Notes: generated by a model not told the origin, from the sequence alone. Shown: positions 16,043-24,928, counted from the stretch's first letter. The stretch is DNA of 64,000 nucleotides from UBA1672 sp050633645 (GCA_050633645.1 JBOEGX010000003.1:1-64000); one strand, 5' to 3'. Numbers and translations are program-made.

Positions 16043-17173
16043 ATGGAATTACAAAAATTAGGCTTTCTTAAAAATACGCAAACACTACATGGTGAAGAAA
16101 TTAAATCGCTAACAGCTTTACGTTTCTTCGCCGCGCTATACGTATCATTGTTTCACGTGCATAATTTTTCTGGAATTGATCTTGGGGTGTTAAACACTTT
16201 TTTATCGAATGGGTATTTGGCGGTTGATTTCTTTTTCATTCTCAGTGGTTTTATTCTCGCCTATACATATGCTCCATCATATATTGATCAAACATTTTCC
16301 TATAAAAAATTCATGATCAAAAGGATAGCACGCATTTACCCCGTTCATTTAGTGTGTTTATTTTTAATGGTTGGAATCTACGCAATAAGCAATGCCGCAG
16401 GCTATCAGTTAGATCGCCATCCAGGCGGCCTCTATAATTTTACACTGAATATATTTATGCTGCATTCATGGGGCTTAAACAATCATCTGACATATAACGA
16501 GCCTTCATGGTCAATCAGTGCGGAGTTCTTCGCTTATATCATGTTTCCCGTCTGTATGTTATGTTCGTTAAGGTTCAAGCCTTCAATATCATTAATGATT
16601 GGGGGTGGTCTTTTACTGCTTGTATATTTTACCCTATTCCTTGGATTAGGGATTAATTTGAATGAATATAATCCCAGAACAAGCTTAATTCGGGTAATAA
16701 TCGAGTTTTTTATTGGTGTATCGCTCTTCTTATTTTTTAAAACATATAAACTCAATAAGCAGACATCAAATTGTATCGTGGTTTTCATAGTGGCTCTTTT
16801 GTTTCTATTGCTAAATAAAGGATTGGATGTTTTCTGTATACCAGTTTTCGCTGCGCTGATTTATCTCTATGCTGAGCAGCAACGCCAAGGCTGTGCCTCT
16901 TTCTTCGATAGCGCCATCTTCAATTATCTTGGACGCATATCATATAGCTTTTATATGATACATTATGTTGTTTGGGTTGGGTTCTTGCATGTATTTTTAG
17001 GGAATTATATGGAATTGATGAGCGCCGATTTGACCAGCTCTCAAATATTAATATATTTATGCATTACAACGATCCTATTTTTCCCTGCCGCTATGCTCAT
17101 GCATCATTGCGTGGAATTGCCCGCTCGTAAATGGATCGTAAAAAAATCACTTAACAGCGATATTATCAATTAA
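16043..17173 (+). CDS. Acyltransferase family 3 membrane protein
   Basis: The 376-residue product is a multi-spanning inner-membrane protein of the acyltransferase-3 (OafA/NodX-like) family, which O-acylates surface polysaccharides or other exported sugars. Family features are ALRFFAALYVSLFHVHNF (about residues 25-42) with the conserved His, and the FFFILSGFILAYTYA stretch. About ten hydrophobic segments follow. The substrate cannot be told from the sequence. The C-terminal coding end overlaps the convergent panC gene by 27 bases. No clear ribosome-binding site precedes the ATG. Confidence 0.9.
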   Translation: MELQKLGFLKNTQTLHGEEIKSLTALRFFAALYVSLFHVHNFSGIDLGVLNTFLSNGYLAVDFFFILSGFILAYTYAPSYIDQTFSYKKFMIKRIARIYPVHLVCLFLMVGIYAISNAAGYQLDRHPGGLYNFTLNIFMLHSWGLNNHLTYNEPSWSISAEFFAYIMFPVCMLCSLRFKPSISLMIGGGLLLLVYFTLFLGLGINLNEYNPRTSLIRVIIEFFIGVSLFLFFKTYKLNKQTSNCIVVFIVALLFLLLNKGLDVFCIPVFAALIYLYAEQQRQGCASFFDSAIFNYLGRISYSFYMIHYVVWVGFLHVFLGNYMELMSADLTSSQILIYLCITTILFFPAAMLMHHCVELPARKWIVKKSLNSDIIN

Positions 17174-17914
17174 TCGCGTTTTTCCGATATACGCCGCTGC
17201 CAAAACGCGCTCCCAACGTTTGGCGACATAATCAACCTTATCAAATCCCGCATCCAGAAGTTTTGATATCGCGGCTTCGGTGTCTTCTGAAGTTGCAGTG
17301 TCGCGCAAAATGATATTAAGCTTCCGCGCAACATCCAATTCATCCACGCTTAAATATGCATTACGAGAAGAGAGGGCAAGCCCGTATTCATCGCGAGCAA
17401 TAGGGGCACCGATAATCTCAACACCCATATCATAATGATCAACCATCTCACGGATTACCTGTAATTGCTGATAATCCTTTTCTCCGAAAATGGCGATATC
17501 GGGATGTATGGCATTAAACAACCTGCTAACGACATTGATAACGCCGCCGAAGAAATGCGGACGAAAATCGGTTTCTAATCCTTGCGCCGCATCACCTGTT
17601 TCATAATGAGTTGCATGCCCATCGGGGTATAAAACATCTTCACTCGGTAAAAATAATATATCCACGCCCGCCGTTCGTAACATTTGCGCGTCTTTTTCTT
17701 CATCACGGGGATAGGAATCAAGGTCCTCATGTGGCGCAAATTGCGTGGGGTTCACAAAAATACTGACCACGACATGCTCGGCCTTGCTTTTCGCAAGCGC
17801 CACCAAAGATAAATGCCCTGCATGTAATGCGCCCATTGTGGGTACATAACTGACCCCTCCGACAAATGCATTCCGCGCAGTATGAAGCTCTTCAATGTTA
17901 CGTACTATTTTCAT
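17147..17914 (-). CDS. panC: Pantothenate synthetase
   Basis: PanC condenses pantoate with beta-alanine using ATP in vitamin B5 synthesis. The 255-residue product shows the nucleotide-binding PTMGALHAGH motif (about residues 25-34), FVNPTQF, the GEKDYQQL segment and the SSRNAYLS motif. It is somewhat shorter than the usual 280 residues at the C-terminal domain, but that end is still recognisable. It lies directly after panB on the same strand, so panB-panC is an operon. The 3' end overlaps the convergent acyltransferase gene. Confidence 0.97.
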   Translation of the reverse strand: MKIVRNIEELHTARNAFVGGVSYVPTMGALHAGHLSLVALAKSKAEHVVVSIFVNPTQFAPHEDLDSYPRDEEKDAQMLRTAGVDILFLPSEDVLYPDGHATHYETGDAAQGLETDFRPHFFGGVINVVSRLFNAIHPDIAIFGEKDYQQLQVIREMVDHYDMGVEIIGAPIARDEYGLALSSRNAYLSVDELDVARKLNIILRDTATSEDTEAAISKLLDAGFDKVDYVAKRWERVLAAAYIGKTRLIDNIAVK

Positions 17915-17917
17915 TTC

Positions 17918-18721
17918 TTACCCCTGATAGGTGTATTCATCGGAAGGAAAAGTGCGAAATTTAACTTCGGAAGAGTATTCTTGAACTGCCTTGTGAATGT
18001 GATCAGAAATATTGGCATATTTCTTTGCGAATTTTGGTGTGTGCCCGCTGAGCATCCCAAGCATATCCTCGGTGACCAGAATTTGCCCGTCACATTCCGC
18101 CGACCCGCCAATACCGATAGTTGGTATTTTTGTCTGTTGAGTTATATGCGCCGCGACACTTTCGATTGTCCCCTCAATCACAACGGCAAACGCCCCCGCA
18201 CGCTCAACGGCATGAGCATCCTCAACCAGTTTCGCCATTTCCGCATCGGTCTTTCCCTTGATCTTATACCCACCGTCTTTTTCAACCGATTGCGGTTGAA
18301 GGCCGATATGCGCCATCACGGGGATACCGTCATTAACAATGGTGCGGATGGTCTCTTCCATATCCATTCCGCCTTCAAGCTTCACCGCGTCGCAACCTGT
18401 TTCATCCATAATGCGACGGGCATTTGCACGCGCAACATCAACAGAGTTTTCATAGCTCCCATAGGGCATATCAACCACAACGCAGGCGTTTTTGACATGC
18501 GAAGCCACCGCGTGCCCATGGTTAATCATTGTGTCAACGCTTAATCCGATTGTAGAGTTCATTCCATAAAGACACATGCTCATGGAATCGCCGACCAATA
18601 TCAAATCACAATATTCATCTAAAATTTGCGCCATTGGCGCGGTATACGCGGTGAGGCACACAATCGCGCTCGCGTCATTTTTGCGCGCCTTGATCGCATT
18701 TGTTTTAATATGATTGCTCAT
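17918..18721 (-). CDS. panB: 3-methyl-2-oxobutanoate hydroxymethyltransferase
   Basis: PanB forms ketopantoate from 2-oxoisovalerate and methylene-tetrahydrofolate, the first committed step to pantothenate. The 267-residue product has LTAYTAPMAQILDE, the metal-binding VGDSMSMCLYG segment, VVVDMPYGSY and the VKLEGG motif. The start chosen is the ATG at 18721 (MSNHIKTNAIKARK), because GAAAGG lies 7 bases upstream; an in-frame GTG five codons earlier has no such site. The panC start is 3 bases after the stop. Its promoter region is shared with the divergent degP gene. Confidence 0.96.
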   Translation of the reverse strand: MSNHIKTNAIKARKNDASAIVCLTAYTAPMAQILDEYCDLILVGDSMSMCLYGMNSTIGLSVDTMINHGHAVASHVKNACVVVDMPYGSYENSVDVARANARRIMDETGCDAVKLEGGMDMEETIRTIVNDGIPVMAHIGLQPQSVEKDGGYKIKGKTDAEMAKLVEDAHAVERAGAFAVVIEGTIESVAAHITQQTKIPTIGIGGSAECDGQILVTEDMLGMLSGHTPKFAKKYANISDHIHKAVQEYSSEVKFRTFPSDEYTYQG

Positions 18722-18740
18722 TATTATACCTTTCACTCTT

Positions 18741-18770
18741 GAAAATTTAAAAAATCGGTATTAAATTTTC
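18741..18770. promoter_or_regulatory. Perfect 10-bp inverted repeat before degP
   Basis: GAAAATTTAA (18741-18750) and TTAAATTTTC (18761-18770) are perfect inverted arms around a 10-base spacer. They sit between the divergent panB and degP starts and end 4 bases before the degP ATG, where no Shine-Dalgarno sequence is visible. It may be a protein operator, or an AT-rich RNA hairpin at the start of a heat-shock-type protease gene. Confidence 0.4.
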
Positions 18771-18774
18771 ACCT

Positions 18775-20193
18775 ATGCAAAGCAAAATAAAATTTATGAC
18801 CCTGCTTTTTCTGTGCGTCTTTATAACGCCGTATGGTGTGTCGGCGCAAGAGCGTATTGTGCCTGATAATGAGTTACAGCTAAAGCTCTCTTACGCGCCA
18901 TTGGTTAAAAAAGTCGCGCCCGCCGTGGTGAATATTTATACAAAACGCACCGTGCAAACAGGTTTCCGTTCTCCCTTCATGAGCGATCCATTTTTTGAAC
19001 AATTCTTCGGTGGCTCTATGTTTGGTGGTGGGATGAGGGAGCGCGTGGAAAATTCTCTGGGCTCGGGCGTTATTGTCGCGAAAGAGGGGCTGGTGATAAC
19101 AAACGCCCATGTCGTTCGCGGCGCGCAGGAAATTACAGTTGTGATGCCAGAGGGAAATGAATACGCCGCGCGGCTTCTGCTATCCGATGACGCGTCCGAT
19201 TTGGCGGTTCTTCGTATAGAAGAAGATAAAGAGTTTCCTTATGTCACCTTAAAGCCAAGCGAATCATTAGAGGTTGGCGATCTTGTTCTGGCGATTGGCA
19301 ATCCATTCGGCGTCGGGCAAACGGTAACCAGTGGAATTGTCTCGGCGCAGGGGCGATCATCCCTTGATATCAATGATTATAACTTCTTTATCCAAACTGA
19401 TGCGGCGATTAACCCAGGGAATTCGGGTGGCGCATTGGTGGCTATGGATGGCGGCGTTGTCGGAATTAATACGGCGATAATGTCGCGCTCGGGTGGCTCA
19501 ATGGGGCTGGGCTTTGCGATCCCGTCCGAAATGGTCGCCAGTGTTATTGCGGCGGCGCTTAGTGGGCAAACAGGTGATAAGGGGATAACACGCCCATGGC
19601 TCGGCGTAACCACACAAAATGTAACCTCCGATATCGCAAACAGCTTGGGTTTGGAAAAGCCTATGGGGTCATTAATTGCCGATTTGCACAGCGCAAGCCC
19701 GCTATTAAAGGCAGGTGTTAAAATCAGCGATGTCGTAACACAGGTAAATGGCCATATTATCCGTGATGCGCCAGAAATGAAGTTTCGTTTGGCGACTGTA
19801 CCACTGGGTAAAACTGCAAATGTCAAAGTTCTACGTCAGGGCAGGGAATTGTCTTTTGATATAGCGGCAATCACCCCACCCGATGATCCCCCGCGAAATG
19901 AGGTAACGTTAAAAGGCGCGCATATTCTAAGCGGTGCGGTGATTGCGAATCTAAATCCCGCCGTTGCCGTAGAACTTGGTTTAAAAGGGGAGGATAGCGG
20001 CGTTGTGGTAATTGAAACCCCGCGCGGTAGCTACGCCGCACGCGCCGTCACATCAGGTGATATTATTTTAGAAATTAACGGACAGAAAATTGAAAGCCCC
20101 GAAGATGTTGATACGGCATTTGAAAACTCTGAAAGTGGGGCAAGCCTGATAATAAAACGAGGCGGACGTGTCAGCCGCATATTCATGCGCTAA
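18775..20193 (+). CDS. degP: Periplasmic serine protease of the DegP/HtrA family
   Basis: The 472-residue product degrades or refolds misfolded envelope proteins. A signal peptide (KFMTLLFLCVFITPYGVSA) is followed by a trypsin-like domain with the catalytic triad: His in VITNAHVVRG, Asp in DASDLAVLRIE, Ser in NPGNSGGALV. Two PDZ domains follow (about residues 270-365 and 375-470). A MucD/DegQ-type assignment is equally possible. The ATG at 18775 lacks a visible ribosome-binding site. An unusual array of terminator-like hairpins lies downstream. Confidence 0.95.
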   Translation: MQSKIKFMTLLFLCVFITPYGVSAQERIVPDNELQLKLSYAPLVKKVAPAVVNIYTKRTVQTGFRSPFMSDPFFEQFFGGSMFGGGMRERVENSLGSGVIVAKEGLVITNAHVVRGAQEITVVMPEGNEYAARLLLSDDASDLAVLRIEEDKEFPYVTLKPSESLEVGDLVLAIGNPFGVGQTVTSGIVSAQGRSSLDINDYNFFIQTDAAINPGNSGGALVAMDGGVVGINTAIMSRSGGSMGLGFAIPSEMVASVIAAALSGQTGDKGITRPWLGVTTQNVTSDIANSLGLEKPMGSLIADLHSASPLLKAGVKISDVVTQVNGHIIRDAPEMKFRLATVPLGKTANVKVLRQGRELSFDIAAITPPDDPPRNEVTLKGAHILSGAVIANLNPAVAVELGLKGEDSGVVVIETPRGSYAARAVTSGDIILEINGQKIESPEDVDTAFENSESGASLIIKRGGRVSRIFMR

Positions 20194-20240
20194 AGATCCA
20201 GTTTTTATTAATCTGTAAAATTAATTCCCAAAACGAAAAA

Positions 20241-20546
20241 AGACGCCGATTTTTCGGTCGTCTCTTTTACCCCAATCTCAAAGGCGCTTGTTTTGGCCTC
20301 TTTTTATATAGTCTCGGACTTTTCGCCCTTTTTTATAGTTTTGAGCTTTTGCTCTTTTTTCAACCGAGAGGATTTCCCCTCTTCTTTTTTCCCAATCTCA
20401 AAGGCGCTTGTTCGGCCTCTTTTTATATAGTCTTGGACTTTTCGTCCTTTTTTATAGTTTTGAGCTTTTGCTCTTTTTTCAACCGAGAGGATTTTCCCTC
20501 TTCTTTTTTCCCAATCTCAAAGGCGCTTGTTTTGGCCTCTTTTTTT
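20241..20546 (+). repeat. Tandem array of about ten terminator-like hairpins
   Basis: After one hairpin at 20241-20263 (AGACGCCGA/CGGTCGTCT, then T-rich), a 120-bp unit beginning CCCAATCTCAAAGGCG starts at 20271, again at 20391, and a partial third copy starts at 20510. Each full unit holds four small stems, each followed by a T run: AGGC/GCCT, GGAC/GTCC (one mismatch in the first copy), GAGC/GCTC and AGAGG/CCTCT. The T runs follow the stems on the plus strand, so they would act on transcripts leaving degP. A reading frame through the array looks like translated noise and is not annotated. This array fills the 360-base stretch between degP and the next gene. Confidence 0.8.
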
Positions 20547-20553
20547 GTAATCT

Positions 20554-20847
20554 TTAGCAAGGAAGTCCTATTCCTTCGTTCTCATCAAATACGTTAGGTC
20601 CTTTGATTTCGTGTTCTAATCTTATAAGGAATTTAGTTCCCCAGCCAACTGTCCTATCTGAAAGTTGTTTAATTTCATCTGCCGTATACTCAGATTTTGG
20701 TTTAACGTCTGACGCAGTTTTAAAATCACTACCAGCATTAGTTTGCGTGGGTGTAAATCTGTCTTGTGAAGAGGTGCGGTTAATCTCTGCATCTTTTGTA
20801 CCTGCACCAGGGATAACACTTTCATAATTTCTATTGTTTGATGCCAT
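20554..20847 (-). CDS. Small hypothetical protein
   Basis: The 97-residue product (start MASNNRNYESVIPG) is hydrophilic, rich in Thr, Ser, Asp and Lys, without signal peptide, membrane segment or recognised domain. AAGGAAGG lies 8 bases upstream of the ATG, with an additional AGGAG touching it, which supports translation. It is transcribed toward the hairpin array and convergent with degP. I do not recognise the family. Confidence 0.55.
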   Translation of the reverse strand: MASNNRNYESVIPGAGTKDAEINRTSSQDRFTPTQTNAGSDFKTASDVKPKSEYTADEIKQLSDRTVGWGTKFLIRLEHEIKGPNVFDENEGIGLPC

Positions 20848-21218
20848 CTCCTAAACCTTCCTTATGTTCTAAATATAGCAAATGAAATATATAAAATCAA
20901 GAAAAAAACATGTAAAACGCAAGTCAACAAATACAGTAAATGGAATAATAATTTAAGTATTTTCTTATGCTTGTTTTTAAGGGGTGATTATTTGCAGAAA
21001 TTTTTACTTAATAAATACTTATTAGTCTCGATATTGGTTGATATAATTTCGATATTGGTTTTTTGTGTAAAAATATACTGCATTGCGGCAATTATGAACG
21101 CAAGGGCTTGTCTTCTGTCGTTTTTCACGCCATTATGCGCGGTATAAAAAGTCAAAAAAATATGCGTTATTTTGATGGTTTTAAGTAAAACAAATAAAAT
21201 TAAAGCGGAAAAAAGAAC
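20848..21218. other. AT-rich intergenic region before glyS
   Basis: A 371-base stretch without a credible gene. It holds the direct repeat TCGATATTGGTT at 21028-21039 and 21049-21060, whose starts are 21 bases apart (two helical turns), which could be a repressor or activator site. No T-box, tRNA or riboswitch fold was recognised. The ribosome-binding site for glyS is a weak AGCGGAAAAAAG. Confidence 0.4.
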
Positions 21219-22706
21219 ATGAAAGATATAGTTGCCCTTTGTAAACGTCGTGGATTCATCTTCCCTGCCTCTGATATTTATGGCGGGATCAACGGTTTTT
21301 GGGATTATGGCCCATTGGGGGTAGAGCTTAAAAACAATTTACGGGATCGTTGGTGGAAAGAAATGGTGCTGACGCCGCCTTTGGGGCCGGATGGCGCGCC
21401 GATTGATATTGTAGGCGTCGATTCGTCTATCATCCAAAATCCAAAATGTTGGGAAGCTTCAGGTCATGTCGGTGGCTTTAACGACCCGATGGTGGATTGT
21501 AGAGAAACGAAGAATCGCTATCGCGCGGATCATTTGGATGTGTATATGGGGTCGCCGAGTGAAAACAAATATGTCGCATTCCATAGTGGTGAAGAGAAAG
21601 AAGCAAAAGAAAAGCGTTTGAAGAAATTAGGGTATAGGCATATTGATTTGGACGGAGAAAGCCCAACGCCATACGATAAACTTGCAAAAGAAGAAATGCC
21701 GAAAGTACATGGCCCAGATGCAAAAGAGTTGGGAACGCTCACTGAGCCAGTACAGTTTAATATGATGTTTAAGACGAGTGTTGGCGCAAAACAAGATGCG
21801 AGCAGCGAAGCCTATCTACGCCCTGAAACTTGTGCGGGGATATTCCTGAACTTCAAAAACGTGGTGGACAGTTCCCGTGTGAAAGTGCCGTTCGGTATTG
21901 CGCAGGTCGGTAAAGCCTTCCGTAATGAGGTCACGCCAAGAAATTTTATCTTCCGTAGCCGTGAGTTTGAACAAATGGAGCTTGAATGGTTCTGCGAAGA
22001 AGAAGACGTGCCGATGTGGTTTGATTTTTGGGTCGATCAACGCACAAAATTCTGGGAATCCGTTGGTGTCCCGAAATCAGAGCTTCACTTTTTAGATGTG
22101 CCAAAAGACGATCTCGCACATTATTCCTCGCGCACGATTGATGTGGAATACCGCTTCCCTTTTGCCGCCCCTGGATTTGATGAGCTTGAGGGTATCGCCC
22201 ATCGCGGTGCGTTTGACCTTGGCGCGCACCAAGATGCGTCAGGACAAAAATTGGAATATTATGATCAAACAGAGAATAAGCGATATTTGCCCCACGTGAT
22301 TGAGCCGTCAACGGGGCTAACGCGCGGTGTTCTCGCGCTGATCTGTCAGGCTTACACGGTGGACGAGAGCCGCCCATCTGGCATGTTCATGAATTTCGAA
22401 CCTTGCATGGCGCCAAAAAAGGCGGCTATCCTTCCGCTCACCGCCAAGGAAGATCACGTACCTCTCGCGCAAAAACTATATATGGATTTACGTGATGAGT
22501 TTGTTGTTGATCTGGATATAAAACAAAACATCGGTAAACGATACGCCCGTCAGGATGAAATCGGTACACCATATTGCTTCACGATTGATAATGATACGAT
22601 TGCCGATCAAACTGTAACCGTGCGTGATCGCAACACCATGGCGCAGGAGCGCATCCACATGGATAAGGTTAAAACATTCTTGCGTAAGAAAATTAACAAG
22701 GTATGA
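21219..22706 (+). CDS. glyS: Glycine-tRNA ligase, single-chain (alpha2) type
   Basis: This enzyme charges tRNA-Gly with glycine. The 495-residue product is the single-subunit class IIa form: FPASDIYGGINGFWDYGPLGVELK (motif region near residue 16), EASGHVGGFNDPMVDC, motif 2 around RNEVTPRNFIFRSREFEQME and motif 3 near PSTGLTRGVLAL, plus an anticodon-binding C-terminal domain. Most alphaproteobacteria are known for the unrelated two-subunit GlyQ/GlyS enzyme, so this form is noteworthy. It is followed by the YegP-like gene after 30 bases. Confidence 0.95.
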   Translation: MKDIVALCKRRGFIFPASDIYGGINGFWDYGPLGVELKNNLRDRWWKEMVLTPPLGPDGAPIDIVGVDSSIIQNPKCWEASGHVGGFNDPMVDCRETKNRYRADHLDVYMGSPSENKYVAFHSGEEKEAKEKRLKKLGYRHIDLDGESPTPYDKLAKEEMPKVHGPDAKELGTLTEPVQFNMMFKTSVGAKQDASSEAYLRPETCAGIFLNFKNVVDSSRVKVPFGIAQVGKAFRNEVTPRNFIFRSREFEQMELEWFCEEEDVPMWFDFWVDQRTKFWESVGVPKSELHFLDVPKDDLAHYSSRTIDVEYRFPFAAPGFDELEGIAHRGAFDLGAHQDASGQKLEYYDQTENKRYLPHVIEPSTGLTRGVLALICQAYTVDESRPSGMFMNFEPCMAPKKAAILPLTAKEDHVPLAQKLYMDLRDEFVVDLDIKQNIGKRYARQDEIGTPYCFTIDNDTIADQTVTVRDRNTMAQERIHMDKVKTFLRKKINKV

Positions 22707-22736
22707 TGAGTAAATCATTTTAAAAGGAGGCTTATA

Positions 22737-23087
22737 ATGGCTGGATATTACGAAATTAAACGAGCAAAAGACGGGCAGTTTCACTTTAATCTTAAAGCTG
22801 GAAACCACGAAATAATCTTGAGCAGCGAGCTTTACACAACAAAAGCAGCATGCGAAAATGGCATTGCCTCAGTACAAAAAAATTCTGCGGATGATGGTCG
22901 CTATGATCGCCGCGAAGCGAAAAATGGCAAGGATTACTTTGTATTAAAGGCAAGCAACGGTCAGGAAATCGGCCGCAGTGAAATGTATGAATCAAAGCAA
23001 GCAATGGAAAACGGCATTGCCTCAGTGCAAAAGAACGGTGCATCCGAAGAAGTTAAAGATAAGTCAGAAGATTCTGCTGCGGCATAA
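22737..23087 (+). CDS. YegP-like DUF1508 protein with two repeats
   Basis: The 116-residue product contains two copies of the DUF1508 unit: GYYEIKRAKDGQFHFNLKAGN...ENGIASVQKN (about residues 3-48) and the second with DYFVLKASNGQEIGRSEMY...ENGIASVQKN (about 53-100). Function of the family is unknown; it is a small cytoplasmic protein. AAAAGGAGG precedes the ATG, a strong ribosome-binding site, which suggests good expression. It could be co-transcribed with glyS. A terminator follows inside the end of the convergent gene. Confidence 0.93.
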   Translation: MAGYYEIKRAKDGQFHFNLKAGNHEIILSSELYTTKAACENGIASVQKNSADDGRYDRREAKNGKDYFVLKASNGQEIGRSEMYESKQAMENGIASVQKNGASEEVKDKSEDSAAA

Positions 23088-23100
23088 TCCGTTCAAAAAA

Positions 23101-23850
23101 TCACTCAATCAACGAAGCCGAGTGACGCAAAATGTCTTCGGCTTCTTTTGTGTATGCGCCCTCTGCGTCATGCATAATGATCCCGCTATATATTTTTGAA
23201 CCAGCCTTTTTGTGTTTCCATGCGCGAATAACAACGCGATTGGCTTCGTCGCCTTTTTTAGAAAATATAGGGAAAATTTCGATATTTCCAAATCGTCGCC
23301 CACCTTTAAGGCTATACAGGTTATGGATGATTTCATCCGTTTTGGTGGCCTCATGAATCATGCATAAGCTTCCCTGACCCTTGATATGTGTCCACGCGCA
23401 TGTGATCCAATCTTGCAGGCTCAAGTCCTCCTCCTGATGCCCCATTGCCAATGCCTTTTTATTCGAGGGGGAGGGGATATGGGCGCCAGATTCTTTATAA
23501 GGCGGATTGCAAATAACATGATCAAACATGCCAATGTCATGAGTGTCTCTAACATCGCCGCAATGGAAGGATGCGCGCCCAGACATGGTGTTAAGCGCCG
23601 CGTTTTGGCTGGCGATAGCAATATGATCGGCCTGAATATCCAGCCCCGTAAGGTTTGTATAGGCAACGCGTTTTAAAACGCAAAGTCCCGCACTACCAAC
23701 GCCGCACCCTAAATCGAGAACATGTTGCCCCGCTTTAATCGGGCATGCAGCTCCAAGCAACACACTATCTGTCGACGTACGAAATCCACCCTCAATTTGT
23801 AAAAGGGCAAGGGACTTGTTTAAAACATGTATTGGGTTGTAATTGCTCAT
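23101..23850 (-). CDS. tRNA1(Val) adenine-N6-methyltransferase-like protein
   Basis: The 249-residue product is a class I SAM-dependent methyltransferase. It has the SAM-binding motif VLDLGCGVGSAGLCVL (about residues 44-59) and the N6-adenine catalytic motif NPPY (about 115-118). Overall it resembles the TrmN6/YfiC family that modifies A37 of tRNA-Val. The start at 23850 lacks a strong ribosome-binding site. It converges on the YegP-like gene, with only 13 bases between stops. HemK/PrmC-like methyltransferases are an alternative but fit less well in the N terminus. Confidence 0.85.
   Translation of the reverse strand: MSNYNPIHVLNKSLALLQIEGGFRTSTDSVLLGAACPIKAGQHVLDLGCGVGSAGLCVLKRVAYTNLTGLDIQADHIAIASQNAALNTMSGRASFHCGDVRDTHDIGMFDHVICNPPYKESGAHIPSPSNKKALAMGHQEEDLSLQDWITCAWTHIKGQGSLCMIHEATKTDEIIHNLYSLKGGRRFGNIEIFPIFSKKGDEANRVVIRAWKHKKAGSKIYSGIIMHDAEGAYTKEAEDILRHSASLIE
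23114..23149 (+). terminator. Intrinsic terminator for the glyS-yegP-like transcript
   Basis: Perfect 8-bp arms GAAGCCGA (23114-23121) and TCGGCTTC (23138-23145) are followed by TTTT. The element lies inside the last codons of the convergent methyltransferase gene, so the two transcripts overlap. Confidence 0.7.
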
Positions 23851-23872
23851 GCACAGTATTTAATGCAAAGCA

Positions 23873-24838
23873 TCACACATTGTCACGAATAACTTTGCTA
23901 GGGACGCTTTGCGTCAGAAGCATAACATCCAAAGGCTGCGCCATAAGGCTTAGAAATGGTGTTGGTTTTGCGGCGGCATCGATCACGCTGAACTGCGATC
24001 TTAGTGGGCTGCGCGCCGCCATAGATCCCGCAATATGGTTTGAATAATCAATTTGCCCGTGTTGCACTTGTCCCGAATCGGCATCACGCATGGCCTGTGC
24101 GCGTTGCATAATGAGACTGTTTTTGTTAATGGCCATACGGTTAAAGGTCGATGCCTCATGCTGCGCGACTTTACGGCTAGGCATTTCTGGTGGGATTGGC
24201 GCACTGGTTATATCCATGCTGCTGACTTTTTCGGATTGCGTATTAAACTTCTTATCAAAAAACGCATGCACTTCCTCAAGACTTCGTGCTTTTCCACTTT
24301 GGGAATCGTAAAATACATTACGGTTAGCACGTGCGGCGCGCGGGAATAAATCCGCGGCGGGGGTCATTGGGTTTTCATCACGAGCATTCAAAAAAGCGCT
24401 CGCACCACCTGCGCCCATAAAATGCGCGAGATATAATTCTGTAGCACCAACATTGCCGCCCCAATTACGATGAAGAGAAGTTTCGTTCTCTGATGCAAAG
24501 GCCGCCGCCATAAAAGATGCGGCCTTAGGGTCTTTACGCATAGCCAAGATATCGGATTTGTTTTTACCGTCAGTATTCAGGCCGTAATCATCACCATATT
24601 TATTGATCATATCCATCCATGTGCTATCAATAAACTGATACAACCCCGTAGCAGAGCTAGTTTTTGCTTTCGCATTAGGGTTAAAACTACTCTCTGCCTT
24701 GGCTTGATCCACAAGATAGGAAAAATCAACCCCACTTTTCTTGCTGGCGCTATGAATTGCCTCTATAATCGGTTTAGGCGCAGCATGACTATTCTGGCTT
24801 ATCATATTGTTTTGAAAAGAATTTATATTACTGGTCAT
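23873..24838 (-). CDS. Lytic transglycosylase-like protein (SLT domain)
   Basis: The 321-residue product has an SLT-type domain in its N-terminal half: the catalytic Glu in KAESSFNPNAKAKTSSATGLYQF (Glu near residue 49) is typical of enzymes that cleave peptidoglycan glycan strands. No clear signal peptide is seen; the N terminus is Asn/Ser-rich, as in flagellum- or secretion-associated transglycosylases. The C-terminal half is low in recognisable features. It lies in the same direction as the methyltransferase gene, 22 bases upstream of that start. Confidence 0.82.
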   Translation of the reverse strand: MTSNINSFQNNMISQNSHAAPKPIIEAIHSASKKSGVDFSYLVDQAKAESSFNPNAKAKTSSATGLYQFIDSTWMDMINKYGDDYGLNTDGKNKSDILAMRKDPKAASFMAAAFASENETSLHRNWGGNVGATELYLAHFMGAGGASAFLNARDENPMTPAADLFPRAARANRNVFYDSQSGKARSLEEVHAFFDKKFNTQSEKVSSMDITSAPIPPEMPSRKVAQHEASTFNRMAINKNSLIMQRAQAMRDADSGQVQHGQIDYSNHIAGSMAARSPLRSQFSVIDAAAKPTPFLSLMAQPLDVMLLTQSVPSKVIRDNV

Positions 24839-24928
24839 TGCTACTCTATAATTTGATCGTTAAATTGATATATCTTCGAAAAGAGTAAATGCAATGCCCA
24901 TGCCATTTGAACAAAAAGGACGTATATT

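Noticed and set aside
16149..16165. Second possible parS site inside the acyltransferase gene
   Set aside because: Only the left part (TGTTTCACGTG) matches; the right arm reads CATAA instead of AAACA, so the palindrome is broken.
20349..20597. Plus-strand reading frame of 82 codons through the hairpin array
   Set aside because: It consists of translated tandem repeats rich in Phe, Ser and Leu from T runs, with no ribosome-binding site; the stem and T-run structure explains the sequence better.
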